Assembly (NCBI GenBank): GCA_015065105.1
Contig: SVQZ01000013.1
Span: forward strand, 1-63,350
Direction: 5' to 3'
From: Oscillospiraceae bacterium
GTDB lineage: Bacteria > Bacillota > Clostridia > Oscillospirales > CAG-272
DNA: 63,350 nucleotides
Below the pieces are notes generated by a model. It saw only the letters and a program-made list of their open reading frames with translations. It searched no databases and was not told the DNA's origin. Made by a program: the position numbers and the translations under genes. Shown here one piece after another: positions 42,650-50,576 of the stretch (the stretch's first letter is position 1; each line of letters begins with the position of its first letter).

Positions 42650-43990
42650 TTATAATCCTCTGTTTTTAAGGTCAGCCACAAGCTGAACATAAAATTCTCT
42701 GACATCAAAGCCGCGGAGGTTCGTGCGGTTAAGGTCTATTATATCTGCATGGGATACCCCTCGGCTTCTGTTGGTACGGACAAGGGTATATTTTTCACCC
42801 CACTCAAAGGAAGTTGTGGGAACGAGCCCGTCATTTGGTCCGTTATAATGCTTGACTATTATACTTGATATATTGGTGGGAAATTTTCCGTGTCTCGCTC
42901 TGCGCAATACCGAGCCGACGCTCTGACAGTATATGCCCTCGGGTATTTCCTCGGGATCAAATCTTTCGGCGCAGGCGCTTTCCGTAAGACTGCGTGCTCC
43001 TGCAAGAAAGTCGGGAGCCGGGTCTCCCAGCTTATGTGCCGCGGTATTATATGTACGGGCAAATATCCTTTGAATAAAATTCGGTATCTTTTCCAAAAGA
43101 ATATCAGCATAACCGCATCCTCTGTTAGGTGTATTTACAGTTGTAAGAGATGCTACGTGCTCTCCTATACCGAGATGCTTTATGGCATATCTGCAATCAA
43201 GACCGCCCTTTGAATGGGCTATGATATTGAATTTTTCCGCACCTGTTGCAGCCACGATCTTTTCTATTCTTTCTCTTAATTCCTCGGCACTGTCCTCAAC
43301 GCAAAGAGCGGAGGAATGCTCACCGTAATAAATGGTTGCACCGTTTGCAAGAAGCTGTTCGGGAATTCTTCCCCAATAATTCAGATGCTTGTTATCGCGG
43401 AAGAAAAAGCCGTGAACCAACAGAATGGGATATTTAGTCTTACATATCTCCTTATCCTTACGTTTGCTGTTTAAAAGCACCTTTTCGGTCTCGACCCTCT
43501 GCTCGCGGAAAACTATACGCAGAATATTTCCCAGAACCAGAAGGTTTACCGGGAACCACCATGCCAAAACAATACCCAATATCCTGTGTATTATACCGAG
43601 CTGTAACGACGAACAGTAAACGCTTATAATACCGTTCCAGAATATTACCGAGAGCAATAGAATACAAAAAAGGGCATTAAAAATTATCTGCTTTGCATTA
43701 AGAGAAAAATGATATCCTACCCCCGCCTGAATTATCACCGATACGCAAAGAGTTACAAGAAATATAAGCAGACATTCCGCACCGTGGTTACATATACTCA
43801 GACGCCCGTTCGTTATCTTCATATCGGTAAATCCGGGAAGAAGATTCGCTATAAAAAGAATAGCAAGAACGGGAAAAATAAGATACCATCTTTTTATAAT
43901 AAGAAAAAGAGAATTTGCTGCAAAAATATACATAATACAAAAGATAAGACGGTAAAACAATGCCGAAATTCTTCTGAAAAAGTTCCCCAT
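42650..43990 (-). CDS. membrane-anchored alpha/beta-hydrolase lipase
   Basis: A 446-residue protein. About five N-terminal hydrophobic helices (residues 10-170) are followed by a lipase domain from about 185 with VHGFFFRDNKHLNYW, the nucleophile elbow NIIAHSKGGLDCRYA, an acid around GPNDGLVPTTS and the catalytic His in GVSHADIIDLNR. Resemblance is to triacylglycerol/PGAP1-like lipases. The helical membrane part is unusual for secreted lipases. It is in a transcript with GH20. Confidence 0.85.
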   Translation of the reverse strand: MGNFFRRISALFYRLIFCIMYIFAANSLFLIIKRWYLIFPVLAILFIANLLPGFTDMKITNGRLSICNHGAECLLIFLVTLCVSVIIQAGVGYHFSLNAKQIIFNALFCILLLSVIFWNGIISVYCSSLQLGIIHRILGIVLAWWFPVNLLVLGNILRIVFREQRVETEKVLLNSKRKDKEICKTKYPILLVHGFFFRDNKHLNYWGRIPEQLLANGATIYYGEHSSALCVEDSAEELRERIEKIVAATGAEKFNIIAHSKGGLDCRYAIKHLGIGEHVASLTTVNTPNRGCGYADILLEKIPNFIQRIFARTYNTAAHKLGDPAPDFLAGARSLTESACAERFDPEEIPEGIYCQSVGSVLRRARHGKFPTNISSIIVKHYNGPNDGLVPTTSFEWGEKYTLVRTNRSRGVSHADIIDLNRTNLRGFDVREFYVQLVADLKNRGL

Positions 43991-44112
43991 TTGCAGTCCC
44001 TCCTTTTAGTTTATTAATATATCTTATCATACAAAAGGCGATTTGTAAATAGAAAATAAGCGGCATAAAATAAAAAAAGTGTGTTTATACTAAAGAAAAA
44101 GGAGGTTTTATT

Positions 44113-44547
44113 ATGATAGAACAGGATACCATAAAATTATTGAGAGAAACCGATGCGGGCGTGCAGATGGGAATTGATTCGATAAGCGACGTATTGGATA
44201 ACGTCAAGAGTGAGGAATTCAAAAAATACCTTATCCGCTGTAAGGACGAGCACGACAGACTCGACACAAGGATCCGTGAGCTTTTACACAAATATCATGA
44301 CGAGGGCAAGGATCCCAACCCCGTGGCAAAGGGAATGAGCTGGATAAAAACCAACGTTAAATTAACCATGGACGACTCGGACAAAACTGTAGCAGAGCTT
44401 ATCACCGACGGCTGTAACATGGGTGTGAAATCCTTGAATAAATATCTTAACCAATACGAGGCAGCAGAGGAAGAGGTAAAGGATATCACCAAAAAGCTAA
44501 TTAAGCTTGAAGAGGAATTGGCGAAGGAAATTCAGAAATATTTATAA
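44113..44547 (+). CDS. DUF2383-like helical-bundle protein
   Basis: A 144-residue soluble, helical protein. MIEQDTIKLLRETDAGVQMG, a central YHDEGKDPNPVAKGMSWIKT and TVAELITDGCNMGVKSLNKY fit four-helix-bundle proteins annotated DUF2383/ferritin-like. No obvious di-iron motif is visible. The RBS AAAGGAGGTTTTATT is optimal. It is divergently arranged with the lipase gene and followed by a bidirectional terminator. Confidence 0.75.
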   Translation: MIEQDTIKLLRETDAGVQMGIDSISDVLDNVKSEEFKKYLIRCKDEHDRLDTRIRELLHKYHDEGKDPNPVAKGMSWIKTNVKLTMDDSDKTVAELITDGCNMGVKSLNKYLNQYEAAEEEVKDITKKLIKLEEELAKEIQKYL

Positions 44548-44569
44548 GGGAGCGTTTTTTCGCTCCCTT
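44546..44569 (+). terminator. bidirectional terminator
   Basis: AAGGGAGCG and CGCTCCCTT flank six T between convergent genes; the stem overlaps the stop codons of both neighbours. Confidence 0.75.
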
Positions 44570-45614
44570 AATTAATAAATTCATTGTTTATTTCGCTCTT
44601 CATAAAGGCAACGAGCTCTTCTCCCGCGTATCCCATAGAGACAGCCAACGTAAGCTTCATATACGCAGATTCAAGGGTCATGTCAAGCGGTATCATCCCG
44701 CCCATTTCCACTGCGTCCGAGGTGGAGGAATATTTATCACTGCCGTTGGCACAGCAGGCGATAAAGACAGGTATTCCCTTTTGCATACATTCTATACCGA
44801 GAGTAAGAGCCGAGGATGAATTATACCCTCCCACACAAAGAGTACCCGAATGAAAGCTTCCGTGAAGAATTGCGGAAATACCGTCGGTATTTATTTCGGA
44901 ATAATCGATACCGACATAGGGCTGTATGACCTTTATCCTTTTTGCAGAAAAACGCAAAGGAAATTCTACACGTTTACAGCTTCGCTTATCGGAAAGGATC
45001 TTACAGTCGGTAAAGATATACACATCGTCTGCAGCAAACACCTTATTTGCAGATGCATTATAAAAGTCGTTTGAATAATTTCTGCATTGCATAAGTGTTG
45101 CGCCGAGATGTATATAGGTCATACCGTCATCGTTACGGTAAGGAACGTAAACGTTCGGGGCTATTCCCTCCATTATAAGCTCTACAGCCGCGGTGAAATT
45201 GGCAGTTGCATTGCTTTCGGGATGAGGAACGGGGGATTTTGCCGAAACAAGCATTACAGGTACCGAGATATCATAAAAAATATAGGAAAAAAGTGCCGCG
45301 GTAATGGCAAGAGTATCGGTACCGTGGAGAACAATGACCCCCTTATAGGAATCGAGATTCTCTGACGTTAGCTTTGAAATTATTTTTCCGAGCTTTTCAA
45401 GGGTCATGTTTTCACTTAATGTTTCAAAGCCTAAAGGAATATCCTCGAAAAGGTCAGCTGAACGCTCTGCATATTTTGAAGTGCTTTTTCCGAAATACTC
45501 AAAAAGCAGTCTTTTTGCATTTTTTACATCAACCTCACGGTGCTCCTTTTCGGGGTTATATACAGACCCTATGGTTCCGCCTGTATGGAGAACAAGTATT
45601 TTTTCTTTATTCAT
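44568..45614 (-). CDS. ansA: L-asparaginase
   Basis: Hydrolyses asparagine to aspartate. The 348 residues show VLHTGGTIGSVYN near the N-terminus (Thr in TGGTIG) and the second catalytic motif VLHGTDTLAITAALFS at about 97-112, plus SHAKSP region VSAKSPVPHPESNA. It has no signal peptide, so it is a cytosolic type I enzyme. The ATG at 45614 with a GGGAGGATGATGAA site is chosen over a 24-residue extension to 45686. Confidence 0.9.
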   Translation of the reverse strand: MNKEKILVLHTGGTIGSVYNPEKEHREVDVKNAKRLLFEYFGKSTSKYAERSADLFEDIPLGFETLSENMTLEKLGKIISKLTSENLDSYKGVIVLHGTDTLAITAALFSYIFYDISVPVMLVSAKSPVPHPESNATANFTAAVELIMEGIAPNVYVPYRNDDGMTYIHLGATLMQCRNYSNDFYNASANKVFAADDVYIFTDCKILSDKRSCKRVEFPLRFSAKRIKVIQPYVGIDYSEINTDGISAILHGSFHSGTLCVGGYNSSSALTLGIECMQKGIPVFIACCANGSDKYSSTSDAVEMGGMIPLDMTLESAYMKLTLAVSMGYAGEELVAFMKSEINNEFIN

Positions 45615-45841
45615 TTCATCATCCTCCCTCTTATCCTTTGCACTTACCGAAAAATTATACCATATCGGTAATTCAATGTCAACCAAGCTCTTTCGTACAA
45701 ATTATCATTGACCTGTAAATGATATTTATAATTTGTGAAAAATCATCCGCTTTTTTGCAAAAATTAGAATATTCTACTTGATTTTTCCTGTATATTCTGT
45801 AGTATTAGATATATAATGTATTCAGAGAAAGAGTGGTAAAA

Positions 45842-47197
45842 ATGGAAAACACAATGAAAAAAAGCGGAGGCTGGAGAACTAACAAGTGGGTCCGCGCAGC
45901 TATCCCCGCGCTTTTGCTTCACTGCAGTATAGGTACTGTATATTGCTGGTCTATATTCAGCCAGGATATCGCTGATTATATCGGCTTTTCCAAGGGCGCT
46001 GCCGAATGGGCATTCAGCTTTGCGATCTTTTTCCTCGGTATGTCCGCGGCGTTTCTGGGAAACGTTGTTGAAAAGGATATTCACAAATCATCGCTTATCG
46101 CGGCTGTCTGCTTTGCCGTTGGTATGGCAGGTACGGGCGCTTTTATCTGGTACGGCGGTAAGAACCCCGGCAGTATCGTTGCTCTTATCGGTATCTACCT
46201 CTGCTACGGTCTTATTATGGGCATCGGTCTCGGCACAGGCTATCTTTCCCCCGTCAAAACTCTCATGCTCTGGTTCAAGGACAACAAGGGTCTTGCAACA
46301 GGTCTTGCGGTAGCGGGCTTCGGTGCGGCAAAGGCTATTGCCAGCCCCATTATGGAAAAAATGCTTAAGGGCCTCGGCGAGGGCGGTATCTATAAGATGT
46401 TCCTTATTCTTGCAGCCGTTTATTTCGTAATGATGTTCATAGGACACCTTCTTTTAAAAAAGCCCGACGATTGGTACGAGCCTCAGAACGCAGAAGAGAA
46501 AAAGAGCATTTTATCCGTTCTTAAGATGCGCCCTATATCCAACTATATAGGAATCTGGCTTATGTTCTACATAAACATCACCTGCGGCCTTATGCTTATC
46601 TCCCAGGAAAAGTATATCGTTAAATGTATCGGTCTTGCAGGAGTTGTAGGTATCATTTCCACTGTATCCGCTATATTCAATGCAGGCGGCCGTCTCGGAT
46701 TCTCAACCTTGGGTGACAAGATGAAGGACCGTAACAGCGTTTATAAGCTTATCTTCGCACTTTCTATTCTGTTAACAGCAGTTGTTGTTGCAACCCAAGG
46801 TATTGCAAAGGGTGAAGGCAATACTCTTCTCACCATCCTTGTATTGGCTCTCATTATGGTCGTTAATGCAGGCTACGGCGGCGGCTTCTCAAACGTTCCC
46901 ACCCTCTTATCCGACCATTACGGTATGTCGAATATAAGCGCTATTCACGGTATCACCCTTTCAGCATGGGCCTTTGCAGGTCTCACAGGTAACCAGGTTG
47001 CTTCATGGATCGTTTCCAACTTCGGTAAAGAGACAGTAGTTGACGGTAACACCGTTAACCCTGTTGGCTATCAAACGGTACTGTACGTCGCTCTCGGTCT
47101 TTACGTTGCGGCAATGCTTATCTGCTTACTGCTTGTAAAGCCTGTCAAAAAGCGGCAAGTTGCCGCACCCAATTCCGCCCCAACAATTAGTGATTAA
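45842..47197 (+). CDS. OFA-family MFS transporter with repeat-derived C-terminus
   Basis: A 451-residue major-facilitator transporter of the oxalate/formate antiporter group. Twelve hydrophobic segments are visible, with LLHCSIGTVYCWSIFSQDIA at about 21-40, FFLGMSAAFLGN, GIGLGTGYLSPVKTLMLWF and LDHY-equivalent LSDHYGMSNISAIHG. Substrate is probably a small carboxylate. Translation reads through the repeat boundary after PVKK, so the final residues RQVAAPNSAPTISD and the TAA stop come from the first copy of a 95-bp repeat. Start ATG 45842 is preferred to the GTG at 45833; both share an AGAAAGAG site. Confidence 0.87.
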   Translation: MENTMKKSGGWRTNKWVRAAIPALLLHCSIGTVYCWSIFSQDIADYIGFSKGAAEWAFSFAIFFLGMSAAFLGNVVEKDIHKSSLIAAVCFAVGMAGTGAFIWYGGKNPGSIVALIGIYLCYGLIMGIGLGTGYLSPVKTLMLWFKDNKGLATGLAVAGFGAAKAIASPIMEKMLKGLGEGGIYKMFLILAAVYFVMMFIGHLLLKKPDDWYEPQNAEEKKSILSVLKMRPISNYIGIWLMFYINITCGLMLISQEKYIVKCIGLAGVVGIISTVSAIFNAGGRLGFSTLGDKMKDRNSVYKLIFALSILLTAVVVATQGIAKGEGNTLLTILVLALIMVVNAGYGGGFSNVPTLLSDHYGMSNISAIHGITLSAWAFAGLTGNQVASWIVSNFGKETVVDGNTVNPVGYQTVLYVALGLYVAAMLICLLLVKPVKKRQVAAPNSAPTISD

Positions 47198-47343
47198 CCG
47201 ATTCTTCGATCTCACGAGGTGGAGTAATTTCCTATACATTAAAAAAGTGGCAAGTTGCCGCACCCAATTCCGCCCCAACAATTAGTGATTAACCGATTCT
47301 TCGATCTCACGAGGTGGAGTAATTTCCTATACATTAAAAAAAC
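47154..47343 (+). repeat. 95-bp perfect tandem duplication of dispersed repeat copies R5 and R6
   Basis: Copies 47154-47248 and 47249-47343 both run GGCAAGTTGCCGCACCCAAT to TTTCCTATACATTAAAAA without visible differences over about 92 bp. The first copy carries the MFS stop codon. The near identity points to a recent duplication. Confidence 0.9.
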
Positions 47344-47344
47344 A

Positions 47345-47430
47345 GGCGCCGGTCCGCACCGATGATCGGGCGTGAACCTTACATAAGCTTCTTTCTTCAA
47401 TACCCGAAGCACAGCAATTTCCTATAATAG
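47345..47430 (+). repeat. dispersed intergenic repeat, copy R7
   Basis: GGCGCCGGTCCGCACC, GATGATCGGGCGTGAACC, CTTTCTTCAATACCCGAAG and GCAATTTCCTATAATAG follow directly after R6, so three copies stand head to tail before the gatB terminator. Confidence 0.75.
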
Positions 47431-47432
47431 AA

Positions 47433-47468
47433 AAATCCCCCTTTACCTGAAAAAGGTAAAGGGGATTT
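47433..47468 (-). terminator. intrinsic terminator after gatB
   Basis: AAATCCCCCTTTACCT and AGGTAAAGGGGATTT form a long stem 5 bp beyond the gatB stop. Confidence 0.88.
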
Positions 47469-47472
47469 TATA

Positions 47473-48909
47473 TTACTGCTTATTAATACAATCAATAAGG
47501 ATCTCGCGGAGCACCTGGGGATTACAGTTACCCTTAAGCTCCTTCATGCACTTGCCGAAGAGAGCCATGAGAGCCTTTTCCTTACCGCCCTTGAAGTCTG
47601 CAACAGATTTAGGATCCGCATCGACCACAGCCTTAACAACTGCTTCGATAGCACCTGTGTCATTGGAAACGATAAAGCCGTTTTCCTCTGCATATCTTTC
47701 GGGATCGATATCGCCGTCAAACATAGCATCAAGGATCTTCTTTGCATTGGCTCTGCCGACTTTATCCTCGGTTACAAGCTTGATGAGCTGACCGAGAGCT
47801 CTGCCGTTTACCTTTAACATATCCGCAGTTTCCTGACGGCGGTTAAGCGCCTTGGAGCAATCCGAGATTATCCAGTTTGCACAGTCCTTTGCCATACCGC
47901 ATTCAGCGTATGCCGCCTCGAAGCAGTCACAGAAGGCTCTGCTCTGGGTAAGCTGATCTGCATCGTACTCGGAAAGACCGAGCTCGTCGATATATCTTGC
48001 CTTCTTTACCTCGGGGAATTCGGGAAGGGATGCCTTGACGGAATCAAACCAACAGTCGTCAATTACAACGGGCATGATGTTGGGGTCGGGGAAGTAGCGG
48101 TAATCGCCCGCCGTTTCCTTTGTTCTCATGGAATAGCTCTTACCCTTTACGTCATCCCAGCGGCGTGTTTCCTGTACAAGCTCCTCGGTGTGGTTTTCAA
48201 GAGCATCAATATGTCTTGCAACCTCATAATCTATCGCTCTTTCAATTGCGGAAAGAGAGTTCATATTCTTCATTTCGGTACGTACACCAAGCTTATCGCT
48301 TCCCTCGGGACGGATAGAAAGGTTTACGTCACAACGCATAGATCCCTGCTCAAAGCGGCAGTCGGAAACCTTCGCAAAGCGAAGAAGGTCGCGGAGTCTT
48401 TCAAGATATGCAAGAACCTCTTCTGCGCTTGAAAGATCGGGCTGGCTTACGATCTCGATAAGGGGTACACTTGTTCTGTTATAGTCAACAAGGGAGGTAT
48501 CGGTCCAGTCATCGTGAACCAGCTTACCTGCGTCCTCCTCCATGTGTATCTGCTTGATACGAATGAACTTCTCGCCCTTGGAGGTATTGATCTTAACCTT
48601 ACCGTTTACACAGATAGGTGCAAACCACTGTGTCGTCTGGTAGGAACAAGGAAGATCGGGATAATAATAGCTCTTCTTATCGAATGTGGTAGTTCTGTTG
48701 ATATCGCAGTTAAGCATCATGCCTGCGGTCATACCGAGGTCAACTACCTTCTTGTTTACTATGGGAAGCATACCGGGCATACCGCAGCAGGCGGGACAAA
48801 CGTGATCGTTGGGCTCTGCGCCGAACTTTGCGGAGCATGAACAAAAAATTTTGGATTCGGTGGCAAGCTCAACGTGAACTTCCAAGCCGATGACGGTTTC
48901 GTACTTCAT
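47473..48909 (-). CDS. gatB: Asp/Glu-tRNA amidotransferase subunit B
   Basis: GatB phosphorylates Asp-tRNA(Asn) or Glu-tRNA(Gln) and accepts ammonia from GatA. The 478 residues begin MKYETVIGLEVHVELATESK, with CPACCGMPGMLP (zinc site), PLIEIVSQPDLSSAEEVLAYL and a C-terminal YqeY-like tail (QLIKLVTEDKVGRANAKKIL). Length and key motifs look normal. The start is the ATG at 48909, one base after the gatA stop; the longer frame would lie inside gatA. Its partner GatA (48911) lacks catalytic residues. Confidence 0.93.
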   Translation of the reverse strand: MKYETVIGLEVHVELATESKIFCSCSAKFGAEPNDHVCPACCGMPGMLPIVNKKVVDLGMTAGMMLNCDINRTTTFDKKSYYYPDLPCSYQTTQWFAPICVNGKVKINTSKGEKFIRIKQIHMEEDAGKLVHDDWTDTSLVDYNRTSVPLIEIVSQPDLSSAEEVLAYLERLRDLLRFAKVSDCRFEQGSMRCDVNLSIRPEGSDKLGVRTEMKNMNSLSAIERAIDYEVARHIDALENHTEELVQETRRWDDVKGKSYSMRTKETAGDYRYFPDPNIMPVVIDDCWFDSVKASLPEFPEVKKARYIDELGLSEYDADQLTQSRAFCDCFEAAYAECGMAKDCANWIISDCSKALNRRQETADMLKVNGRALGQLIKLVTEDKVGRANAKKILDAMFDGDIDPERYAEENGFIVSNDTGAIEAVVKAVVDADPKSVADFKGGKEKALMALFGKCMKELKGNCNPQVLREILIDCINKQ

Positions 48910-48910
48910 C

Positions 48911-50104
48911 TTATTTGCCCTCCTTTTCAAATTTTGCGGCAAGATCAAGCAATGCATTTTCAGAGAAAGCGTTACCTACGAGCTGTACACCGCCTGTAAC
49001 CACAAAAGGAAGACCTGTGATCATCGCAGGTGCGGTATAACGGTTTTCCTTAAAGGAAATATATCTGTCTGCCTCAATATCAGCCATAGTATATTCACCC
49101 TTGGAGGATACGGGCATAAGAACTGCATCGTAATCAGCAAAGAGGGAAGCAAAATATTCGGAGATCACACGGCGTACGCGAAGACCCTTATCATATACCT
49201 TTTCATAGTTGCCTGTAGAAAGAGCATCGGAGCCGTAAAGAACAGCAGATTTTAAGAGCATACCGAAAGCCTCTGTACGGCTGTTGGTATAAAGCTCGTC
49301 TATATTCTTATAGTTCTTGGTACGGTAGCCGTACTTAACACCGTCATAACGTGAAACGTTATTGCAAAGCTCGGCACACATAAGTGCTGTCCATGCGGCA
49401 GAAGCCGAGGAGAGAATATCTGCATCGACCTCAACTGCTTCAATGCCCTCCTTTGCAAGAAAAGCCTTGAACGCTTCTATTTTTGTGGTATCGGCTGTAT
49501 CACAAAGAGATTTAGCTACAGCAACCTTCTTTACGGGGGCAAAATCCGCACCGCTCTTAAGGAGCGCACACTTTTCCTCTGCGTGCATTGTACCGTCCTT
49601 TGAATCATATCCAACAACTGTATCGAGAAGAGCGTGAGCATCTTCTGCAGTCTTTGCCATAACCGAAACGGTCTCGCCCGAGCAAGCTGCGGGAATAGTA
49701 CCGAATCTTGAAACAGTACCGTAAGTGGGCTTAAGGAATGTAAGGTCAGAGAGTGCCGCCGATCTTGCGTTTGCACCGTTTACCTCAAAAACAACTGCAC
49801 CGCACACATCCCCGTTCTTAACTGCAACGGATGCCGCGTTTGTAAGCTTACCGTCTGTTTCAACTGCGCCGAAATAAGAGGTCTCGCCCAAAAGGTCTAT
49901 GGCAAGCTCACCGACGTTTGCCTTACCGCTGATATCATAGCCTGCAGCTTCAAGCTTATCAACTACCTCTGCCGCAAAAAGGCTTTTATAGCCCTCAAGC
50001 ATTTTTGAGCCGGCAGTAGTGGTAAGGTCTTTGGTTAATATCATATCGTCAACTGCAACCTTCTTTGCCGCAGAAGACTCCTTTACGTCAATATATAATT
50101 TCAT
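48911..50104 (-). CDS. gatA: GatA-like amidase homologue lacking catalytic residues
   Basis: Homologous to GatA but 397 residues instead of about 485, lacking roughly 60 N-terminal residues. Preserved segments are SKMLEGYKSLFAAEVVDKL, LGETSYFG, LKPTYGTVSRFG and NVSRYDGVKYGYRTKN. The Ser-cisSer-Lys triad is gone: the catalytic Lys of IKDN is Asp19 (AVDDMI), the GGSSGGS loop is deleted, and the nucleophilic Ser of DTGGS is Ala111 (EVNGANARS). The frame is open throughout, so it is not simply decayed. It may be a structural subunit only. It is 14 bp after gatC. Confidence 0.85.
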   Translation of the reverse strand: MKLYIDVKESSAAKKVAVDDMILTKDLTTTAGSKMLEGYKSLFAAEVVDKLEAAGYDISGKANVGELAIDLLGETSYFGAVETDGKLTNAASVAVKNGDVCGAVVFEVNGANARSAALSDLTFLKPTYGTVSRFGTIPAACSGETVSVMAKTAEDAHALLDTVVGYDSKDGTMHAEEKCALLKSGADFAPVKKVAVAKSLCDTADTTKIEAFKAFLAKEGIEAVEVDADILSSASAAWTALMCAELCNNVSRYDGVKYGYRTKNYKNIDELYTNSRTEAFGMLLKSAVLYGSDALSTGNYEKVYDKGLRVRRVISEYFASLFADYDAVLMPVSSKGEYTMADIEADRYISFKENRYTAPAMITGLPFVVTGGVQLVGNAFSENALLDLAAKFEKEGK

Positions 50105-50118
50105 ATAAAGCTCCTCCT

Positions 50119-50400
50119 TTACTCAACAAGACGGGGTACCTGCCAGTAACCGTCCATTGTTTCGGGAGCTCCTGCCTGAAGCTCGTCTCTTGTGAAATTC
50201 TTTATCATAACGTCGTCACGAACAACGGTGAGAATAGGCATAACGTGAACCATTCTTTCAACGTTTTCGGTATCTATAGAGTCAAGCTTTTCAAACTCAG
50301 CACTCTGCGCGTCAAAGAAAGAAAGTATCTCATCACGCTGTGCATCATCAAGAGCTAACTGATTTTCGCCTTCAAGTCTTAATAACACTTCTTTAGTCAT
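50119..50400 (-). CDS. gatC: Asp/Glu-tRNA amidotransferase subunit C
   Basis: GatC, 93 residues, wraps around GatA and stabilises it. It has an N-terminal helix with LRLEGENQLALDDAQRDEIL and the typical C-terminal end VVRDDVMIKNFTRDELQAGA followed by GYWQVPRLVE. ATG 50400 follows a GAAAGGAGTTTTAATAAA site. Longer upstream frames run into repeat DNA. It lies 176 bp after aspS, with a repeat copy between. Confidence 0.9.
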   Translation of the reverse strand: MTKEVLLRLEGENQLALDDAQRDEILSFFDAQSAEFEKLDSIDTENVERMVHVMPILTVVRDDVMIKNFTRDELQAGAPETMDGYWQVPRLVE

Positions 50401-50486
50401 TTTATTAAAACTCCTTTCAAAATAATGGGTGAATCGTATCTTGCGGCACGTGGTTGACAATATCAATTCATGCCGAAGACGATTCA

Positions 50487-50576
50487 ATTTAATATAAGAA
50501 ATCACTCCACCTCGGGCATTGAAGAAACAAGCTTGCGTTCGGTTCAAGCCCGATCATGGCTGCAGCAGCTTGCCGC
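50487..50576 (-). repeat. dispersed intergenic repeat, copy R8, between aspS and gatC
   Basis: GCGGCAAGCTGCTGCAGCC begins at the base after the aspS TAA; CCGATCATGG, TTTCTTCAATGCCCGAGG and GAGTGATTTCTTATATTAAA follow. The same juxtaposition to a stop codon is seen at the hydrogenase gene. Confidence 0.75.
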
